From positions 1 through 64,000 of the forward strand of contig JABDBR010000003.1 of the NCBI GenBank assembly GCA_013288545.1: a stretch of DNA of 64,000 bases, given 5' to 3'. This document shows, piece after piece, positions 42,032-51,883 of the stretch; the stretch's first letter is position 1; every line of letters starts with the position of its first letter. The notes under the pieces are model-generated. The model was given only the letters and a program-made list of their open reading frames with translations, had not been told where the DNA came from and searched no databases. A program made the translations under genes and the position numbers. This DNA is from Nitrososphaerota archaeon (lineage in GTDB: Archaea > Thermoproteota > Nitrososphaeria > Nitrososphaerales > Nitrosopumilaceae).

Positions 42032-43444
42032 TTAATTCAAATCCAATTCCCGTACATCCACAAAATGCCCATGTATTGCAGCAGCTGCTGCCATCACAGG
42101 ACTTACAAGATGTGTTCTTCCCCCAGTGCCTTGCCTTCCCTCAAAGTTTCGATTCGAAGTGCTTGCACATCTTTCCCCCGCTGATAAAATATCAGGGTTC
42201 ATGCCAAGGCACATGCTACAGCCAGATTCTCTCCATTCAAATCCAGCATCTTTGAATATTTTATCAAGACCTAGTTGTTCTGCGTTTTTCTTGACAAGTT
42301 GTGATCCTGGAACAACCATCGCCCGCACTTTAGCTGATACCTTTTTTCCTTTTACAACTTTTGCAGCCTCCATCAAGTCTTCTAATCTTGAATTCGTGCA
42401 AGAGCCAATGAACACCCTATCAATTGCAATATCTGTAATTGCCATGCCAGGTGTGAGGGCCATATACTGGAGTGCTTTTTGTGCACCCTTTTGCTCCTCT
42501 GGATTTCCTTTCCCGTATTCATCTGGGAAGGGAACATTTCCTGTAACATCAGTTGTCATTGCAGGATTAGTTCCCCAGCTTACTTGTGGTGCAATGTTTT
42601 CTGCACCAAGTGTAAAAGATTTATCAAATTTTGCGCCACTGTCTGTTTTTAGATTTTCACGCCAATCATCTACACACTCATCATAATTTTCCGGCGAGTA
42701 TTTCCTGCCCTTGAGATATTGGAATGTTTTTTCATCAGGGGCAATCAATCCAGCACGTGCTCCTGCCTCTATTGACATGTTGCATATTGTCATTCTCTGT
42801 TCCATTGTCAAGTCAGATATTGCTTCACCTCGATATTCAATTACAGTACCTGTCCCTCCAGCAGTTCCAATTTTTCTGATAATGGACAAAATGATGTCCT
42901 TTGCAGTCACTGCATGTGGGTTTTTTCGTTTTCCTTGAATTTTAATTTCAAAAGTTTTTGGTTTTTCCATCATGATACACTGGGTAGCCAAGACATGCTC
43001 TACGTCACTTGTGCCTATCCCAAAGGCAAGTGCACCAAAGGCACCATGTGTCGAAGTATGGCTATCGCCGCAAACAATGGTTGTCCCAGGGAGTGTAATT
43101 CCTAATTCTGAACCTATTACATGTACGATGCCCTGGTTTGGACTGTTGATGTCAAATAGAGTGATTCCAAATTCCTTACAGTTTTTTTCAAGTGTCTTGA
43201 TTTGCATGGAAGATGTTTGGTCCAAGATAGGCAATGACCTGTCACTAGTAGGTACGTTATGGTCCATTGTTGCAAACGTAAGATCAGTGCGTCTCACTTG
43301 TCTTCCATTAAGGCGTAAACCCTCAAAGGCTTGAGGAGAAGTAACTTCATGAACAAGATGTCTGTCAACATAGAGTAGGGATCTTCCATCTTCTTGCACA
43401 ACAATATGCGAGTCCCAAATTTTCTCAAATAGTGTCTTTGACAT
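42032..43444 (-). CDS. leuC: 3-isopropylmalate dehydratase large subunit, bacterial type
   Basis: 470 residues, aconitase fold. Fe-S ligand cysteines lie in [12 protein letters not shown] and [32 protein letters not shown] and [19 protein letters not shown] are further hallmarks. One base separates it from leuD, so they are co-transcribed. Confidence 0.95.
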   Translation of the reverse strand: MSKTLFEKIWDSHIVVQEDGRSLLYVDRHLVHEVTSPQAFEGLRLNGRQVRRTDLTFATMDHNVPTSDRSLPILDQTSSMQIKTLEKNCKEFGITLFDINSPNQGIVHVIGSELGITLPGTTIVCGDSHTSTHGAFGALAFGIGTSDVEHVLATQCIMMEKPKTFEIKIQGKRKNPHAVTAKDIILSIIRKIGTAGGTGTVIEYRGEAISDLTMEQRMTICNMSIEAGARAGLIAPDEKTFQYLKGRKYSPENYDECVDDWRENLKTDSGAKFDKSFTLGAENIAPQVSWGTNPAMTTDVTGNVPFPDEYGKGNPEEQKGAQKALQYMALTPGMAITDIAIDRVFIGSCTNSRLEDLMEAAKVVKGKKVSAKVRAMVVPGSQLVKKNAEQLGLDKIFKDAGFEWRESGCSMCLGMNPDILSAGERCASTSNRNFEGRQGTGGRTHLVSPVMAAAAAIHGHFVDVRELDLN

Positions 43445-43493
43445 TTAGATTATCACAGTCAGAATCGAGATATAATAGTATAAGATGTGCAAA

Positions 43494-43976
43494 TTATGGC
43501 TTGTAGTTGAAGAGCCCACCGGCCTCTATTATTTTGCCAATTAGTTCCGGGAAAGGCTTTATTTTGTATATTTTATTCTTGGTCAAGTTTTGGATTTCAT
43601 TTTTGGATATGTCAACTTCAAGTGAGTCACTGTCTGAGATGTCCTTGTATGCATCTTCGTCTATCTCAATTGGCAATAGAAATGCCCCATCTACTGCATT
43701 TCTGTAAAATATCCTTGCAAAAGACAAGGCCAAGACTGCTTTAATTCCAGAATAAGATAGTGCAATTGGTGCATGTTCCCTAGAGGAGCCGCAGCCAAAG
43801 TTTTTTCCAGCAACTATGAAATCTCCAGGTTTTACTCGCTTGTGAAAGTCCTTGTCCAGTCCTTCCATTGCGTGTGTTGCAAGTTCTGCATAATCATGAA
43901 TTTTAAGATAAGGTCCAGGCAATATTACATCAGTGTCAATGTTATCGCGTTCGTATTTTATTACAGAGCCTTTCAT
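43494..43976 (-). CDS. second isomerase small subunit, archaeal HACN/IPMI type
   Basis: 160 residues with NFGCGSSREHAPIAL. The substrate-loop segment reads GPYLKIHD; homoaconitases typically have YLRT and isopropylmalate isomerases YLV-type loops, so K in place of R leaves the substrate open. Pairs with the gene at 43973. Roles to consider: homoaconitase for lysine by the aminoadipate route, or a second isopropylmalate isomerase. Confidence 0.85.
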   Translation of the reverse strand: MKGSVIKYERDNIDTDVILPGPYLKIHDYAELATHAMEGLDKDFHKRVKPGDFIVAGKNFGCGSSREHAPIALSYSGIKAVLALSFARIFYRNAVDGAFLLPIEIDEDAYKDISDSDSLEVDISKNEIQNLTKNKIYKIKPFPELIGKIIEAGGLFNYKP

Positions 43977-45247
43977 GATATATCCCTCGGATCAGTAATC
44001 TTTCCAGTTATAGCAGATGCTGCTGCAACAAGCGGTGATGCAAGATATGTCTGAGATTCCACATGTCCCATTCTTCCCGGGAAATTTCTATTAGTTGTGC
44101 TTATACAGATCTCATCTTTTGCCAATACTCCCATGTGGGCACCACAGCAAGCACCACATGTAGGTGGTCCTACAACTACTCCAGCATCCATGAAAATTTT
44201 CAACAGTCCTTCATCCATTGCTTTTCTAAATATTGACATTGCTGCAGGCAATACTTCGGTTCTTATCTTTACTGTTTTTCCTTTGAGAATTTTTGCTACA
44301 GCCCGTAAATCTTCTAGTTTGGCACCAGTGCATGAACCAATGTATGCCTTGTCAAGTTCAATCGAAGATAAATCACGTGCAACAACTGTATTTTCAGGCG
44401 AAAACGGTTTTGCCACAATAGGTTCCATTTCAGACGCTTCATACTCGTAAATTTTTTCATATTGTGCATCTGCATCACCATGAACTTCATCATATTTTGT
44501 AACACCTCTTTCTGCAAGATAGTCTCGTAGTTTTTGATCAGGCTCCACTATGCCACTTTTGGCACCTGCCTCTGTTGTCATGTTTGTTAGGGTCAACCTA
44601 CTTTCAACAGACATTTCAGATATTCCAGTACCGCCAAACTGCATGGTCTTGTATGCGGCTCCATCAGTTCCAATGTCACCAATTATTTTTAATATCACAT
44701 CTTTTGCCATTACGTGATCCGGAAGTTTTCCATTTATCTTAAAGTATAATGTCTCAGGTACCTTGAACCATATTTTTCCATTTAGCAAAACATATGCAAC
44801 ATCAGTATGTCCAAGACCTGCTGCAAATGCTCCCATGGCACCTGTAGTATTGGTATGAGAATCCCCTCCGACATACACCTCTCCAGGAAGCACCATGGCC
44901 TCCTCATGAGATAAAGTATGGCATATACCATACTGCCCCATGCCATATTTGAAATGTTTTTTGATTCCAAACTGCTTTGTGAAATTTGTTAGCAATACAA
45001 TATTTTGTGCAGATATCTTGTCTGCAGCAGGTACAAAGTGATCTTCTGCAACCCACACTCTATCTGGATCCCATATTTTGTCAATCTTCATTCCAGTCTT
45101 TCGTAGTTTTTCAAATACTGCCATCACTCCAGGCCCTGATACATCGTGTACCATGACTTTGTCCACATTAACAAAAACCACATCCCCTGGCGAAACTGAT
45201 GTCTTTCCAGAAGCACGGGCTAGTATTTTTTCAGTAATATTCAACAT
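43973..45247 (-). CDS. second isomerase large subunit, archaeal HACN/IPMI type
   Basis: 424 residues, shorter than LeuC. Cluster cysteines at IGSCTGAKLEDL and PTCGACCGAHMG; GGDSHTNTTGAMGAFAAGLGHTDVA and STTNRNFPGRMG also fit. Overlaps its small subunit by 4 bp. It is clearly a different subfamily from the 470-residue LeuC beside it, not a recent duplicate. Confidence 0.9.
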   Translation of the reverse strand: MLNITEKILARASGKTSVSPGDVVFVNVDKVMVHDVSGPGVMAVFEKLRKTGMKIDKIWDPDRVWVAEDHFVPAADKISAQNIVLLTNFTKQFGIKKHFKYGMGQYGICHTLSHEEAMVLPGEVYVGGDSHTNTTGAMGAFAAGLGHTDVAYVLLNGKIWFKVPETLYFKINGKLPDHVMAKDVILKIIGDIGTDGAAYKTMQFGGTGISEMSVESRLTLTNMTTEAGAKSGIVEPDQKLRDYLAERGVTKYDEVHGDADAQYEKIYEYEASEMEPIVAKPFSPENTVVARDLSSIELDKAYIGSCTGAKLEDLRAVAKILKGKTVKIRTEVLPAAMSIFRKAMDEGLLKIFMDAGVVVGPPTCGACCGAHMGVLAKDEICISTTNRNFPGRMGHVESQTYLASPLVAAASAITGKITDPRDIS

Positions 45248-45316
45248 TAAAAATCAACTTTGAAGAAATTAAAATGTTTGGAGAACCATTATTAGTAATT
45301 ATCATTTAAAACAGAC

Positions 45317-46087
45317 ATGTCACTCACAGTTTTGCCTGTAAAATCCACATTAAAAAAAGAACAGTTTGATTTGTTTGAAAGCTTGGTGACAGATCTAGAA
45401 AATTCCAACATTGTACCATTAAATGGCGATGTGCTAGTTATTTCAAGCAAATATGTTGCAAATTCACAAGGAAGGGTACTAGAATACAATAAAGTGGTGC
45501 CCTCTACTGATGCTGAAAAAATCGGTAAAAGGTTTCGCATGAAGCCCAACATTGCAGAAATAATTTTGAGGGAATCAGATGTAATATTTGGCGGGATTCC
45601 AGGATTTGTAATTACATCCTCAGATAATATAATGGCGCCAAATGCAGGAATAGACAAATCAAATACAAAAAATGGAACCCTAGTTTTGTATCCAAACGAG
45701 CCATATCTAGTAGCAGAGCATCTTCGAAGAAAATTCCTGTTAAAACATAATGTTCACATTGGAATTATAATTGCAGATAGCAGACTAATGCCCGGAAGAG
45801 TTGGAACTGTGGGAGTCTCAATATCATGCTCTGGCATAGAGCCTACATCAGATCTTCGAGGTGAGAGAGACTTGTACGGTAATTCTCTCAAAGTGACATT
45901 CCAAGCAGTTGCAGATGATCTTGCATCGATTGCAAATCTAAAGATGGGTGAGGGCTCGGATGCAACTCCATGCGTTTTGGTTAGAAATTCAAACGCAAGG
46001 CTCACAGATAGGAAAATACAAGAAAACGAGATGGCCATCTCCTATGAACAATGTGTCTATGTTCGTGGACTAGGAATGCGAATTTAA
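45317..46087 (+). CDS. cofE: F420-0:gamma-glutamyl ligase CofE
   Basis: 256 residues. Adds glutamate to coenzyme F420. LNGDVLVISSKYVANSQGRVLE, ADSRLMPGRVGTVGVSISCSGIEP and RGERDLYGNSLKVTFQAVADDLAS are family blocks. Supports F420 use in this organism. Confidence 0.92.
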   Translation: MSLTVLPVKSTLKKEQFDLFESLVTDLENSNIVPLNGDVLVISSKYVANSQGRVLEYNKVVPSTDAEKIGKRFRMKPNIAEIILRESDVIFGGIPGFVITSSDNIMAPNAGIDKSNTKNGTLVLYPNEPYLVAEHLRRKFLLKHNVHIGIIIADSRLMPGRVGTVGVSISCSGIEPTSDLRGERDLYGNSLKVTFQAVADDLASIANLKMGEGSDATPCVLVRNSNARLTDRKIQENEMAISYEQCVYVRGLGMRI

Positions 46088-46128
46088 AGCAACTATAGTT
46101 TTAATATCACGAAAATAGACGCCAAGAT

Positions 46129-46680
46129 ATGGTAGAGTTTCTTACAAAGTATCCCAAGACCATGTCTTTCCTAGATGGCAAAAAAGACAAGATCAAAGTG
46201 GATACAAAAGGAGTAGAGCAGCTTACCATAGTTGTAAAGAAAAGTGTGGAAGAAATGTTGAAGATCTTTTCCAATGAAGGTTTTACTCACGTAAAATTTG
46301 AACACAAGCAAGAAGCACAAATCGGCAGCGGCCTTTCGCTCAAGCTAAAAAAGCCATGGGAGATGCATGTACGGCTATTAGAAATGAAAAAAGGCCTTGT
46401 TGCAATACAAGCAGAGGTCGAGGTTTCACGTGATTATCTGCAGCATCTCTTTTGTCAGAGAACTCCAGTATTTTATGAGATAGAGACTCTATTGAAAAAA
46501 CATCAGATCGAATATAAAATTTGGAATGAACGAATAAGAAAGTACGTCAATACAGTTCTTGACAATTATAAAGTCAAGCTTGCAACACCAAGTTTTCCAG
46601 TGTTGGCATGGAAGCCTATGGTATATGTGATATCAACAATAGGTGTTCTGTACCTGTTCAAGTATCTAATGACAGTTTAG
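46129..46680 (+). CDS. tail-anchored hypothetical protein
   Basis: 183 residues: a soluble alpha/beta domain and one C-terminal membrane span (about 160-178, VYVISTIGVLYLFKYLM). Not recognised. The cytoplasmic domain would face inward. TATA-like sequence precedes it. Confidence 0.65.
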   Translation: MVEFLTKYPKTMSFLDGKKDKIKVDTKGVEQLTIVVKKSVEEMLKIFSNEGFTHVKFEHKQEAQIGSGLSLKLKKPWEMHVRLLEMKKGLVAIQAEVEVSRDYLQHLFCQRTPVFYEIETLLKKHQIEYKIWNERIRKYVNTVLDNYKVKLATPSFPVLAWKPMVYVISTIGVLYLFKYLMTV

Positions 46681-46763
46681 AACTCAAATTTTTTCCAAAG
46701 CACAAATTAGCGCGATATTGACCATCAATCTTTTGTATCAAAGGTAGGAATACAGATTATTTT

Positions 46764-46997
46764 CTATTCTAAATCTTCACCGGTCAGGCGTTTGTATACT
46801 TCTCTTTTGCATAGGATTTGGGAATTAATTTCTCTTATCATCAAATTATAGTAATCAAACGGAATGGTGGGATTGTTATGGTGATTTGTTATTATTTGAG
46901 TCTCGGTATCTACAAGTTCCTTTATCATGATAGTAAAAGTTTCATGTAGGAATGTCTTGAATTCCGTCGAGTTCTTTAATTCTTCAATTGTGGTCAA
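46764..46997 (-). CDS. small hypothetical protein
   Basis: 77 residues, helical and acidic, starting MTTIEELKNSTEFKTFL. No motif recognised. Confidence 0.5.
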   Translation of the reverse strand: MTTIEELKNSTEFKTFLHETFTIMIKELVDTETQIITNHHNNPTIPFDYYNLMIREINSQILCKREVYKRLTGEDLE

Positions 46998-47169
46998 TAA
47001 CGATTATTCAATATTATTGCTATTTATGATATGCTACAAAATTTCTGTTTTACATAATTAGAGATACATTTGTGGATTAATTTCACGTGTCAAAGATCAT
47101 GACATGATGGATTTGTTTGAAATGAACAGACTCTACTTGATAACATATTTGTAATCTATATAGAATTCC

Positions 47170-47544
47170 ATGGGCATTACAGCAATAGTTGTAGATAACG
47201 ACAAGGATGTGAAAGATGTGTTTGTGGAATTATTACATTATAGTAACATATCTGTGATAGCCACAGGATCAAATGGCAAAGAGGCTGCCGAACTATATCA
47301 AAAACATAGACCTGATTTTGTTTTCATGGATGTCATGATGCCTGAATACAATGGATTCTACGGATTGGAAAAAATTAGAGAATATGATATAAAAGCTAAA
47401 GTGATTTTGGTCACAGGCTCAATTAACGTTGAAAATGAAATAGACAATTGTGATGCTACCGCAATTCTTCCAAAACCAATTAGTATGAACAAAATCATTG
47501 AGATTGTAAATCAATTTTATGTTCATCAGGAGTCTATTGTTTAA
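47170..47544 (+). CDS. stand-alone response regulator receiver (CheY-like)
   Basis: 124 residues, one receiver domain. Acidic pair D9/D11, phospho-acceptor D54 in FVFMDVMMPE, T82 in VTGS and K102 in PKPIS are all present, so it can be phosphorylated. No output domain and no histidine kinase nearby. Confidence 0.92.
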   Translation: MGITAIVVDNDKDVKDVFVELLHYSNISVIATGSNGKEAAELYQKHRPDFVFMDVMMPEYNGFYGLEKIREYDIKAKVILVTGSINVENEIDNCDATAILPKPISMNKIIEIVNQFYVHQESIV

Positions 47545-47654
47545 AGTTTTAAAATCCAGCAAGACCCAAAACCTGAGCCCCAACAATTAGCAAACCACGA
47601 TTAGAAAATTTATCTAGTGAACCTTTAATTAGAAATTTTCATCATCATATCTAA

Positions 47655-48185
47655 ATGAGCACATCCAAACTTCCACTTTCATTAAGATTTTACGGCATCT
47701 CCCCATGGGAACTTGAGGTTCTCTTCAGTCTGGTACATAATTTATTTGATGTACAAGAAGATCCTAATGCAGACCAAGATGAGGACTTTACAACCATGAT
47801 GGATATCACATTTCCACTAGAGTTCAATGAGATTTTCTTCAAACAATTTGGCACTCTGCGATGGGACAAAATGAAGGGCATCATAAAAGAGATGAAGCGC
47901 AGAAGAGGTGGAGGAAAAAGTTTTCGTGTTTACATCAGGTTCACTGGAAAACCAGACATTGTATTTACAATAGACCTTGATGACAAACGCTCATTTGATA
48001 CTGCGGTTGACAAGATTGATTTTGTATTAGAGTTGTTACCATATCATCTTGACCCAAAGAGAATTCCAAAAGATATCACAAGGGTCTCATACCAATTCGA
48101 TGAAATAATCAGCAGATGGAATATCAGTGCTGATGCAGAAGATCAAACATACAGTTTTGTAGAAAACGAATGGAAGATTACTTGA
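47655..48185 (+). CDS. hypothetical protein
   Basis: 176 residues, soluble, with FYGISPWELEVLFSLVHNLFD at the start and a basic MKRRRGGGKSFRVYIRF stretch. Not recognised. Overlaps the converging gene by 8 bp. Confidence 0.65.
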   Translation: MSTSKLPLSLRFYGISPWELEVLFSLVHNLFDVQEDPNADQDEDFTTMMDITFPLEFNEIFFKQFGTLRWDKMKGIIKEMKRRRGGGKSFRVYIRFTGKPDIVFTIDLDDKRSFDTAVDKIDFVLELLPYHLDPKRIPKDITRVSYQFDEIISRWNISADAEDQTYSFVENEWKIT

Positions 48186-48612
48186 TCTCTTTTTCTAGCG
48201 GTTCAAGCAGCGAATCTAGTTCACGGTATTTTTTTTCAATAAAATCTAGTGATTCTTCCAATTTTTTTGATTTACCATACTTGTATCTGATAAGTTCTCT
48301 ATGTCTCCAAAAGTTCTTTCCCTCTCCAACAGACAAGGTACTAAAGTAATCAGGACCTTTGAGGGTATCAGGAAGTTTGATGTTATATGGAAAAAGAAAC
48401 TCGGCCATGAACCATTCATCACCATCAGGATAGTCAGAACCTGTATCGATATCAAAGAACAGATGCAACAGATTTGTCTGCATCAGTCCGTCATCTCGTA
48501 TGGTAGGATGTTTTACATTTGATTTTTTAAAATCTAGTTTTACAAGGTTTGGTTCGAAATACCCGTCGATTATAGATTTTCGAAATATCTTATTTACTTC
48601 TTCCAGATTCAA
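48178..48612 (-). CDS. hypothetical protein
   Basis: 144 residues, soluble, with LLHLFFDIDTGSDYPDGDEWF. Aromatic and acidic; not recognised. C-terminal 40 residues helical. Confidence 0.6.
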   Translation of the reverse strand: MNLEEVNKIFRKSIIDGYFEPNLVKLDFKKSNVKHPTIRDDGLMQTNLLHLFFDIDTGSDYPDGDEWFMAEFLFPYNIKLPDTLKGPDYFSTLSVGEGKNFWRHRELIRYKYGKSKKLEESLDFIEKKYRELDSLLEPLEKEIK

Positions 48613-48696
48613 ACTAGAACTACTCTTTTTTAGAACATGCTAATAACTTATATCATTATTGGAAAACGATAATCTCTCAGATTAGGTTTAAGATGA

Positions 48697-49662
48697 CTAG
48701 ACTTCGAGCGCATCGAGCATTTTAGATATATCAGTTATTGACTTGCCGCCAGATGAGATTTCTTGGTATGCAGGAGGATTTTCAAGGTAGTTTGGAATCC
48801 TTGCTGCCATTCTCTCATCGTATGATGCAGATAAATCATTTTTATAAAATACTCCAGTTGGAATCTTTGAATCCCACTCGTTAGACTTGATCAGGGCCTG
48901 GGTCAGTTTTTCATTTTCTTCATCTGGTGAATCAATATGCACTAGAGGATCATATCCAGTGTCTTCAAGTTTGTAAATTCTCGGTCTTGGCTTGTTTGTC
49001 ATCTCATCGATATTATCCATTCCTGAAAACCAATCTCTTGTATTGATATCATTATACGTTGGACATGGTTGCAATACATCAAGAAATGAAAGGCCACGAT
49101 GTTTTACTGCTGCAATTATCAAATCTTTGAGTTGTCTTACATCATATGCATAACCCCTTGCAACAAATGTAAATCCACTTGCAATTGCTAACGCAATTGG
49201 ATTTACAGACTGGTTAACATTGGGCTCTGGAAGAGATTTAGTTTTCAATCCAAGCTTCAGTGTTGGAGATGCCTGTCCTTTAGTGAGACCATACACTCCA
49301 TTGTTGAAAATAAGATATGTCATGTCCACATTTCTCCTACCGGCTGCGACAAAATGTCCTGCTCCAATTCCCAATCCATCACCGTCTCCACCTACTGCAA
49401 CTATAGTCATCTCAGGATTTGCAAGCTTGGCGCCCTGTGCAAACGGCAATACCCTACCATGCAAAGTGTGAACTCCATACACGTTAAGATAATGAGATGT
49501 TTTGCCGGAGCATCCCACTCCAGAAAATACTGCAGCCTTGTGTCGCGGAATTTCCATCTCTGCAAGAGCCATTTGAATTGCACTTACTATACCAAAATCC
49601 CCGCAGCCCGGACACCAGTCATTGTGTACCTCGGTTTTGTAATCAGCTAAGTTAGACACCAT
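48697..49662 (-). CDS. 2-oxoacid:ferredoxin oxidoreductase beta subunit
   Basis: 321 residues. Thiamine diphosphate subunit: WCPGCGDFGIVSAIQMA, SGVGCSGKTSHYLNVYGVHTLHGR and VAVGGDGDGLGIGAGH (the GDG-x ThDP-Mg motif). Oxidatively decarboxylates pyruvate or 2-oxoglutarate, or runs in the reductive direction. Overlaps the alpha subunit by 11 bp. Confidence 0.95.
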   Translation of the reverse strand: MVSNLADYKTEVHNDWCPGCGDFGIVSAIQMALAEMEIPRHKAAVFSGVGCSGKTSHYLNVYGVHTLHGRVLPFAQGAKLANPEMTIVAVGGDGDGLGIGAGHFVAAGRRNVDMTYLIFNNGVYGLTKGQASPTLKLGLKTKSLPEPNVNQSVNPIALAIASGFTFVARGYAYDVRQLKDLIIAAVKHRGLSFLDVLQPCPTYNDINTRDWFSGMDNIDEMTNKPRPRIYKLEDTGYDPLVHIDSPDEENEKLTQALIKSNEWDSKIPTGVFYKNDLSASYDERMAARIPNYLENPPAYQEISSGGKSITDISKMLDALEV

Positions 49663-51565
49663 ATGTTAGCACCTGTTTCTTCTCGGCTTTATTGTCGATA
49701 ATCTTCTTGATAGAATCAAAGAGTTCATTACAAGTCATTGGTCTTCCTGTGTATTTTAATATGTAATAGTCAACTTTTCTGTCCAAGTATTCATTTAGCA
49801 GCGAACCCATTTGGCCGGATTGGTTTGCCTCGATATCAATTATTTTCTTGACTCCTGAAAGCAAAGATTGGACATGCTGAGCAGGAAATGGATGCAACAT
49901 CTTGATTTGAATAAAGCCAACCTTGTAGCCTGCTTTATTGAGCATCTCAATTGCGTCTAAGATTGGACCTTTTGTTGATCCCCAGCTAAGAATACAAAAA
50001 TCTGATACGCCATAATTTGTCACCTGGTCTTCTTTTGGAATTTGCTCCAGTGCAAGTTCCATTTTGCCTGCACGCTTGTCCATTTTATAGATACGATTTT
50101 CAGGATCTTCGGATATGTGACCTGATTGATCACTTTCATCTCCAGTATTCCAGAATATTCCATTTTCTAGTCCAAGTCTTGACCTTGGAGATATGCCATC
50201 AGGGGATGGTGTGAATCTCTGATATCCAGGCTCGTCAATTTTTTCAAGAAGTTTTCCACGTGATATTGTTATTCTAGTTGGATCAAATCTTTTTACAGTT
50301 GATACGGTGCTTGCAATGAATTTGTCCATCATGTGTATTACAGGAAGTTGGTAGATATCAGCAAAGTTGAAACATTTTGCAGTGTCATAGAATCCCTCCT
50401 CAGTATCACCTGATGCATATACAATTCTTGGAAAGTCACCATGTCCTGCATGTATTGCAAATTGTAGATCATCTTGTCCATGTCTAGTAGGAAGGCCCGT
50501 AGAAGGACCACTTCTTTGGTATAGAGTCACTACGATTGGAACTTCGTTTATTCCAGCCCAGCCAAGAGCTTCTGCCATAAGAGAAAAACCAGGACCTGAG
50601 GTACTTGTGGAAGATCTAGTTCCAGTCAAGGCTGCACCAATAATCATACCAATTGCAGATATCTCATCTTCTGTCTGCACAACTAGCGTAGACCCAGGTC
50701 TGTTGTTTTCTACCTCAAAAATTTCATTTGATTCTAAAAAGACGCTTTCATCAGATGCAGGTGTAATTGGATAGTACGATTGAAACCTACAACCACATGC
50801 TATCTTTCCAAGACTGGTAGACTGGAAACCTTGTGCAAGTATCACATGTTCATCTTTTGGAATTGCATGCAACTGATACCTGAATTTAGAATATTTTACA
50901 GTAGAAAAATTGTAAGCATAGTTTGCTGCAGTTTTATTCATCTCTGCGATTTCTGCTTTTCTTGAAAATATTGTTCCAACAGATTTTAGTAATGTATCTG
51001 GAGGCAGTCCCAGCAACCCAATAGATATTGATACTGCAAGCACATTTTGCATACGAAACATGCCACGTAATTTTGGATTCTTGGTCTCTTCTGCCAAGTT
51101 TGCCAAGATTTCTTTGAACGACACAGGATAGAGAACTACTCCTCTCTCCCTGGCTTCATCAAGCAATCCCTGTATAGTCAACGGCTTGTTTTTTGATACA
51201 AGATGTTTTTTGAGACGCTCCTTGAATTGCACATCAATGGTGGGAACCTCTTCTAATTTTACTGCAGACAGGTCAGTCTCATATACAATTGCGCCATCAT
51301 TGAACACATCTTCTGCATGTCGAAATATTGTCTCAGCATCAAAGCCTACAAGCATTGTAATTCCGCTTACATTAGATCGGACTATTTTATCAGAAACTCT
51401 AACTCCAAAGTAACTATGTTCACCTTTGATATTGGAATAGTATTCTCTTTTTCCAAATACTTTGAGCCCACAGCCGGCACATGCACCGGCAAAAATATTT
51501 GCAGCAGTCTCAACACCTCCACCTTGAGGGCCACCAATAACCCAAGTTAGATCAATAGAGGACAT
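49652..51565 (-). CDS. 2-oxoacid:ferredoxin oxidoreductase alpha subunit (gamma-alpha fusion)
   Basis: 637 residues. N-terminal gamma domain (GGPQGGGVETAANIFAGACA) is fused to the alpha domain, which has YPITPASDES, the motif of Sulfolobus-type enzymes with broad 2-oxoacid range. Two-subunit architecture with the beta gene following. Confidence 0.95.
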   Translation of the reverse strand: MSSIDLTWVIGGPQGGGVETAANIFAGACAGCGLKVFGKREYYSNIKGEHSYFGVRVSDKIVRSNVSGITMLVGFDAETIFRHAEDVFNDGAIVYETDLSAVKLEEVPTIDVQFKERLKKHLVSKNKPLTIQGLLDEARERGVVLYPVSFKEILANLAEETKNPKLRGMFRMQNVLAVSISIGLLGLPPDTLLKSVGTIFSRKAEIAEMNKTAANYAYNFSTVKYSKFRYQLHAIPKDEHVILAQGFQSTSLGKIACGCRFQSYYPITPASDESVFLESNEIFEVENNRPGSTLVVQTEDEISAIGMIIGAALTGTRSSTSTSGPGFSLMAEALGWAGINEVPIVVTLYQRSGPSTGLPTRHGQDDLQFAIHAGHGDFPRIVYASGDTEEGFYDTAKCFNFADIYQLPVIHMMDKFIASTVSTVKRFDPTRITISRGKLLEKIDEPGYQRFTPSPDGISPRSRLGLENGIFWNTGDESDQSGHISEDPENRIYKMDKRAGKMELALEQIPKEDQVTNYGVSDFCILSWGSTKGPILDAIEMLNKAGYKVGFIQIKMLHPFPAQHVQSLLSGVKKIIDIEANQSGQMGSLLNEYLDRKVDYYILKYTGRPMTCNELFDSIKKIIDNKAEKKQVLTYGV

Positions 51566-51622
51566 GTTGAATCTAGATGCTCGTCAAATATTAATAGTGC
51601 TATACAGGTCGATACAAAAAAT

Positions 51623-51763
51623 TTATCCGCCAGTGGCAGCATCAAACAGAGCGCACTCACATTTATCACGCTCACCACAAAATGGACAAACACAAACACA
51701 TTTTTCTATAGGATTTCTACATTGCACACAAATAGCAAACTCTTCTTTGTGTTTCAATTGCAT
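51623..51763 (-). CDS. small Cys-rich zinc-ribbon protein
   Basis: 46 residues with eight cysteines: CVQC, CVCVCPFC and CEC. Two zinc sites could form. It lies in the gap between the oxidoreductase and the dehydrogenase gene. Confidence 0.6.
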   Translation of the reverse strand: MQLKHKEEFAICVQCRNPIEKCVCVCPFCGERDKCECALFDAATGG

Positions 51764-51883
51764 ATGATTACTTTGATTAATTATAAATGAGTTGTTGTAA
51801 CTTGCCAGATTCTGCGTAAAATTTCATTTCCTGCTCAAATAATCAGAATATGCTTAAAATTGTCACGTGCTTAATCAAAATAG

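Noticed and set aside
41969-43334. Several long plus-strand ORFs opposite leuC/leuD
   Set aside because: Shadows of real isomerase genes; no start signals and no protein-like motifs.
47545-47654. Possible C/D RNA on the minus strand (TGATGATGA)
   Set aside because: No D box CTGA at the right distance and no terminal stem.
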